From positions 1 to 11,226 of the forward strand of contig CAJLKN010000024.1 in the NCBI GenBank assembly GCA_905207235.1: a stretch of DNA of 11,226 nucleotides, in the 5' to 3' direction. The stretch comes from an uncultured Eubacteriales bacterium (lineage in GTDB: Bacteria > Bacillota > Clostridia > Christensenellales > Borkfalkiaceae). Both the position numbers and the translations under genes were made by a program. A model generated the notes under the pieces. It searched no databases, was not told the DNA's origin, and was given only the letters and a program-made list of their open reading frames with translations. Shown piece by piece: positions 4,885-11,226 of the stretch (the first letter of the stretch is position 1; each line of letters opens with the position of its first letter).

Positions 4885-7800
4885 ATGAATTTACCCATTC
4901 ACAAGTATGGCAAAACAGAAAGGCGCAAATTCGGTAAAATCAACGAGGTAATCGATATCCCCGACCTCGTCGAAATTCAGAAAGCCAGCTATGCAACCTT
5001 CATCAACGAGGGCATAGACGAGGTCTTTGAAGATTTTTCGCCCATCACCGACTATTCCGACCACTATGAGCTTTATTTCCTCAACCACTGGTTCGACGAT
5101 AAGCCCAAGTACGACGAGAAGGAGTGCCGCAACAGGGACGCAACTTACGCCCTCCCCATGCACGTTACGGTAAGGCTCGTCAACAAGGTCAAGGACGAAG
5201 TCATCGACCAGCCCGTATTCATGGGCGAGTTCCCCCTCATGACCGATTCGGGCTCGTTCATCATAAACGGCGCGGAGCGCGTAATAGTATCGCAGCTCGT
5301 CCGTTCGCCCGGCGCTTACAACGCAAAGGAAGTGGACAAGACGGGCAAGGAAATGTTCGGCACTACCGTCATTCCCAACCGCGGCGCATGGCTCGAATTC
5401 GAGCAGGACGCACAGGGAGTTCTGTGGGTACACGTAGACAGGAAGCGTAAAATCTGCGCTACCGTCCTTCTGCGCGCCCTCGGTTTCGGTTCGGACAGGG
5501 CAATTTTAAACCTTTTCGCCGACGATAAGATGATTGAAAACACAATCGCGAAGGACACCACCAAGTCCGAAAGCGACGGTCTTATCGAGCTTTACCGCCG
5601 TCTTCGCCCCGGCGAAGTTCCCACGGAGGCTTCGGTAAAACAGCACCTCAATAATCTCTTCTTCGATCCCAGAAGATACGACGTCGTAAAGGTTGGCAGA
5701 TACAAGTTCAACAAAAAGCTCAACCTCGCTTACCGTCTCCCCGGCTGCAAGCTCGCAGAGGACGTGTTCAATCCCTCGACGGGCGAAGTCATGGCTCACG
5801 CCGGCGACGTTGTCGAAGAGGCTAAGGCTTTCGAAATTCAGGATGCGGGCGTAAACGAAGTATTCGTCTATGTCAACGACCCTTCGCAGGGCGTCATCAA
5901 GCACAAAATAATCGCAAACAACACCGTCAACTTCAAGGCGGTTTCGGACAAGAACCCCAAGATGTTCGGGCTTCTTCCCACAATATATCTCCCCAACTTC
6001 AACTTCATGAAGACGCTCGCCGCAGAGTGCGCCTCGTTGAGCTGCGAGCAGGTTGCAGAAAAGTATGCCGATCAGATAAACGCAATCTATTACTGCACCG
6101 AAGTCGAGGAAACCGAGGACGAAAAGCCCGAGGAGAAGAAGAACAGGGAGCGCCGCCGCGAACAGAGAATAAAGTTCGTCGAAGCCTGCAAGGCGTTCGA
6201 CGCTCTGCTTGAAAGCGACAAGGAAGTTCTCGACGCCGACGAAAGAAAGGCTATAAAGCCCGTCGTCGAAAAACTCAATCACAAGCACATCACGGTGGAC
6301 GATATCGTCGCCGCAATTTCCACAAATATCGACCTTCAGTACGGCATAGGCACTATAGATAACATCGACCACCTCGGAAACCGTCGCGTGCGCTCGGTGG
6401 GCGAGCTTCTCACTAACCAGCTCCGCATAGGCATATCCCGTCTCGAAAAGCTCATAAAGGAGCGCATGGCAACGCAGGACGCGATGGAAGTTACCCCTTC
6501 GGGACTTATCAATGTGCGCCCCGTTTCGGCAGTCATAAGAGAATTCTTCGGTTCTTCCCAGCTTTCGCAGTTCATGGACCAGACCAACCCCGCCGCAGAA
6601 CTTACCCACAAGCGTAAGCTCTCCGCGCTCGGTCCTGGCGGTCTCAACCGCGACAGAGCTACTTTCGAAGTGCGCGACGTTCACCACTCGCACTACGGCA
6701 GATTGTGCCCCATAGAGACCCCCGAAGGTCAGAACATAGGTCTTATCTCCTCGCTCGCAACCTTCTCCAAGGTCAACGAATACGGCTTCATCATGTCGCC
6801 CTACCGCAGGGTTATTAAGGATGAAAACGGCGTTCCCACCGTTACGGACAAGGTGGACTACCTCACCGCGGACGAAGAGGATAAATATATCGTCGCTCAG
6901 GCCAACGAACCCCTCGACGAAAACAATCACTTCGTCAACGGGCACGTAGGTTGCCGCCACCGCGACCTGATCACCCAGCTGCCTCCCGACAAGATGGACT
7001 ACATGGACGTATCGCCCAAGCAGCTCGTATCGGTTGCGACCGCGCTCATTCCCTTCCTCGAAAACGACGATACCAACCGTGCGCTGATGGGCTCGAACAT
7101 GCAGCGTCAGGCAGTTCCCCTCATGAAGACGGAAAGCGCCATCGTCGCAACGGGCATCGAAGCGGCAATCGCTCGCGACTCGGGCGTAATCGTCCGCGCA
7201 AAGAAAGCCGGCACCGTAATCGGCTGTGCTTCCGACCTTATAAAGATTAAGGAAGACGACGGCTTTGTAAGCGAATACAGACTTAAAAAATTCGAGCGTT
7301 CCAACCAGAACACCTGCCTCAACCAGCGTCCCATCGTCAACACGGGCGACAGAGTGGAGGAAGGCGAAATAATCGCCGACGGCCCCGCTACCAACAACGG
7401 CGAACTCGCGCTCGGCAAAAACATTCTCATAGGTTACATGGAATGGGAAGGCTACAACTATGAGGACGCTATTCTCATTTCCGAAAAACTCGTTCAGGAC
7501 GACGTGTTCACTTCCATTCATATCGAAGAACACGAAACCGAAGCGAGAGATACAAAACTCGGCGAAGAGGAAATCACGCGCGACATCCCCAATGTTTCGG
7601 AAGACGCACTCAAAGACCTCGACGAAAACGGCATAATCCGCATCGGCGCCGAAGTTCAGCCCGGCGACATACTCGTCGGCAAGGTTACGCCCAAGGGCGA
7701 AACCGAGCTCACTCCCGAAGAAAGGCTTCTTCGCGCAATCTTCGGCGAAAAGGCAAGGGAAGTCAGGGATACCTCCCTTAAAGTTCCCCACGGCGAAGGC

Positions 7801-8949
7801 GGCATAGTAGTGGACGTAAAGGTGTTCACGAGGGAAAACAAGGACGAACTTTCGCCCGGCGTTTCCAAATTGGTCCGCGTATATATCGCACAGAAACGTA
7901 AAATACAGGTCGGCGACAAGATGGCGGGACGCCACGGCAACAAGGGCGTCATTTCGCGCGTATTGCCTCAGGCGGATATGCCCTTCCTCGCAGACGGCAC
8001 TCCTTTGCAGATAGTTCTGAACCCCCTCGGCGTGCCTTCCCGAATGAACATCGGTCAGGTGCTCGAAGTGCATTTAGGTCTGGTCTGCAAACAGCTCGGC
8101 TGGAAGATTGCAACCCCCGTATTCGACGGCGCGACCGAGAGCGATATAAAGCAGCTCTTCAAAGAAAACAATATACTCAATCCCGAAGGCAAGGTTGACG
8201 GCAAGATACAGGTTTACGACGGACGCACGGGCGAACCTTTCGAAAACAGGGTAACGGTGGGCGTTCAGTATATGATTAAGCTCATCCACCTCGTCGATGA
8301 TAAAATCCACGCGCGTTCGATCGGTCCTTACAGCCTCGTTACGCAGCAGCCTCTCGGCGGCAAGGCGCAGTTCGGCGGACAGCGTTTCGGCGAAATGGAA
8401 GTGTGGGCGCTCGAAGCATACGGCGCTGCTCACATTTTGCAGGAAATCCTCACCGTAAAGTCGGACGATATCGTCGGACGTGTAAAGACTTACGAAAGCA
8501 TAGTTAAGGGCAACAATATCTCCGAGCCCGGCATTCCCGAAGCATTCAAAGTGCTCCTTAAAGAATTGCAGTCCCTCGCGCTCGACGTCAAGGTTCTTAC
8601 GGAAAACAACGAAGAACTCATCATCCGCGAGCTCGACGACGAGGACGAAGCTATTCCCAATGCCCGCGTTCGCGAAGCCGAAGAGCACGAAAAGCAGATA
8701 CCCGACGAAGAATTCGATATTTCTTCCGACGTCGGCACGGACGACGACGAGGAAATCGGCGGCTTCTCGCTGTTCGATACTGACGACGAGGACGACTTCT
8801 CGTCCAAGGAACTCTTCTCGGACGAAGACGTCGATGATTTCGGCGACGATGACGACCTCGGCGATAAGTACACTCTGTTCGACACGGACGATGAGACCGA
8901 TGACGAAAAGAGCGACGATAAGGACGACGACAAGGGCGACGACAAATAA
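4885..8949 (+). CDS. rpoB: RNA polymerase beta subunit
   Basis: A complete 1354-residue beta subunit, the part of core RNA polymerase that forms one side of the active-site cleft and the rifampicin pocket. Hallmarks in order: IPNRGAWLEFE near 163-173; IDHLGNRRVRSVGELL near 494-509; rifampicin region SSQLSQFMDQ to ELTHKRKLSALG (557-583); RDVHHSHYG and CPIETPEG (597-615); EGYNYEDAI near 855-863; KVTPKGETELTPEERLLRAIFGEK (933-956); KRKIQVGDKMAGRHGNKG (1004-1021); GGKAQFGGQRFGEMEVWALEAYGA (1158-1181). All expected core motifs are present. It is about 160 residues longer than B. subtilis beta (about 1193, from memory). The excess is an insertion of roughly 85-95 residues around 352-466 and an acidic tail of about 100 residues after 1250. 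Lysine 578 replaces the usual arginine at E. coli position 529. Prolines are encoded by CCC or CCT throughout, with no CCG or CCA that I could find. rpoC follows after 14 bases. Confidence 0.99.
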   Translation: MNLPIHKYGKTERRKFGKINEVIDIPDLVEIQKASYATFINEGIDEVFEDFSPITDYSDHYELYFLNHWFDDKPKYDEKECRNRDATYALPMHVTVRLVNKVKDEVIDQPVFMGEFPLMTDSGSFIINGAERVIVSQLVRSPGAYNAKEVDKTGKEMFGTTVIPNRGAWLEFEQDAQGVLWVHVDRKRKICATVLLRALGFGSDRAILNLFADDKMIENTIAKDTTKSESDGLIELYRRLRPGEVPTEASVKQHLNNLFFDPRRYDVVKVGRYKFNKKLNLAYRLPGCKLAEDVFNPSTGEVMAHAGDVVEEAKAFEIQDAGVNEVFVYVNDPSQGVIKHKIIANNTVNFKAVSDKNPKMFGLLPTIYLPNFNFMKTLAAECASLSCEQVAEKYADQINAIYYCTEVEETEDEKPEEKKNRERRREQRIKFVEACKAFDALLESDKEVLDADERKAIKPVVEKLNHKHITVDDIVAAISTNIDLQYGIGTIDNIDHLGNRRVRSVGELLTNQLRIGISRLEKLIKERMATQDAMEVTPSGLINVRPVSAVIREFFGSSQLSQFMDQTNPAAELTHKRKLSALGPGGLNRDRATFEVRDVHHSHYGRLCPIETPEGQNIGLISSLATFSKVNEYGFIMSPYRRVIKDENGVPTVTDKVDYLTADEEDKYIVAQANEPLDENNHFVNGHVGCRHRDLITQLPPDKMDYMDVSPKQLVSVATALIPFLENDDTNRALMGSNMQRQAVPLMKTESAIVATGIEAAIARDSGVIVRAKKAGTVIGCASDLIKIKEDDGFVSEYRLKKFERSNQNTCLNQRPIVNTGDRVEEGEIIADGPATNNGELALGKNILIGYMEWEGYNYEDAILISEKLVQDDVFTSIHIEEHETEARDTKLGEEEITRDIPNVSEDALKDLDENGIIRIGAEVQPGDILVGKVTPKGETELTPEERLLRAIFGEKAREVRDTSLKVPHGEGGIVVDVKVFTRENKDELSPGVSKLVRVYIAQKRKIQVGDKMAGRHGNKGVISRVLPQADMPFLADGTPLQIVLNPLGVPSRMNIGQVLEVHLGLVCKQLGWKIATPVFDGATESDIKQLFKENNILNPEGKVDGKIQVYDGRTGEPFENRVTVGVQYMIKLIHLVDDKIHARSIGPYSLVTQQPLGGKAQFGGQRFGEMEVWALEAYGAAHILQEILTVKSDDIVGRVKTYESIVKGNNISEPGIPEAFKVLLKELQSLALDVKVLTENNEELIIRELDDEDEAIPNARVREAEEHEKQIPDEEFDISSDVGTDDDEEIGGFSLFDTDDEDDFSSKELFSDEDVDDFGDDDDLGDKYTLFDTDDETDDEKSDDKDDDKGDDK
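8770..8904 (+). repeat. Degenerate coding repeat in the RpoB acidic tail
   Basis: The tail contains LFDTDDEDD (codons 8770-8796) and LFDTDDETDD (codons 8875-8904), two copies 105 bases apart. Each follows a small or polar residue plus serine or threonine. The surrounding DNA is rich in GAC and GAT. This suggests the tail grew by local duplication or slippage. Confidence 0.7.
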
Positions 8950-8963
8950 GGGAGGTTGAAAGA

Positions 8964-11226
<2,263 letters not shown>

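Noticed and set aside
5506..8073. An 855-codon open frame antisense to rpoB
   Set aside because: It lies wholly inside the unmistakable rpoB gene. The rarity of TTA, CTA and TCA codons in rpoB leaves the opposite frame free of stops. No ribosome binding site or recognisable domain was seen.
8700..8946. GAC-rich end of rpoB as a frameshifted or misassembled microsatellite
   Set aside because: The frame stays open, the amino acid composition is coherent with imperfect repeats, and a proper stop and rpoC ribosome binding site follow.

Overview
The window looks like a chromosomal core region of a Gram-positive-type bacterium, most likely a member of the Bacillota (Clostridia-like) of moderate GC. 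Three things point that way. The RNA polymerase subunits align by eye with the Bacillus/Clostridium type. RqcP, YitT-family and RadA proteins occur together. The gene company (radA, ispD/ispF, rpoB, rpoC) resembles the neighbourhood of these genes in Bacillus. The exact order is uncertain; an uncultured gut Clostridia lineage would fit, but this is inference. I see no phage, insertion sequence, CRISPR array, tRNA or rRNA.

Layout. Positions 1-22 hold a strong hairpin that probably ends the leftward operon. From 4498 down to 70, all on the minus strand, run rqcP (S4-domain ribosome quality control factor), a YitT-family membrane protein, a fused ispDF (two steps of the MEP isoprenoid pathway), radA (recombination/repair ATPase) and a cytidylate-kinase-like protein. 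The first four genes touch or overlap by 1-17 bases, so they should be co-transcribed and translationally coupled. The last gene has its own near-consensus promoter, whose -35 box contains the radA stop codon.

Positions 4499-4884 are a 386-base divergent intergenic region. It holds a perfect-consensus rightward promoter (TTGACA, 17 bases, TATAAT) at 4520-4548 and a near-perfect leftward promoter (TTTACA, 17 bases, TATAAT) at 4658-4686. The promoters face each other, so the predicted 5' leaders of the two divergent operons are complementary over about 97 nt. A short hairpin with a T run sits just downstream of the leftward start. The rpoB leader, about 330 nt, carries further inverted repeats and an A6T6 tract.

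From 4885 to the right end, on the plus strand, are rpoB (complete, 1354 residues) and rpoC (first 754 codons, cut in the bridge helix by the window edge). RpoB is unusually long. It has an extra charged segment of about 85-95 residues before the rifampicin pocket and a very acidic C-terminal tail with an internal repeat. It also has lysine where most bacteria have arginine at E. coli position 529. The ribosomal protein genes rplJ and rplL, usually upstream of rpoB, are absent here, so rpoBC appears to be driven by its own promoter.

The genes serve transcription (rpoBC), translation rescue (rqcP), DNA repair (radA), isoprenoid precursor synthesis (ispDF) and nucleotide handling. The most interesting points are the interlocked promoters joining the rpoBC and rqcP operons and the lineage-specific additions to the beta subunit.
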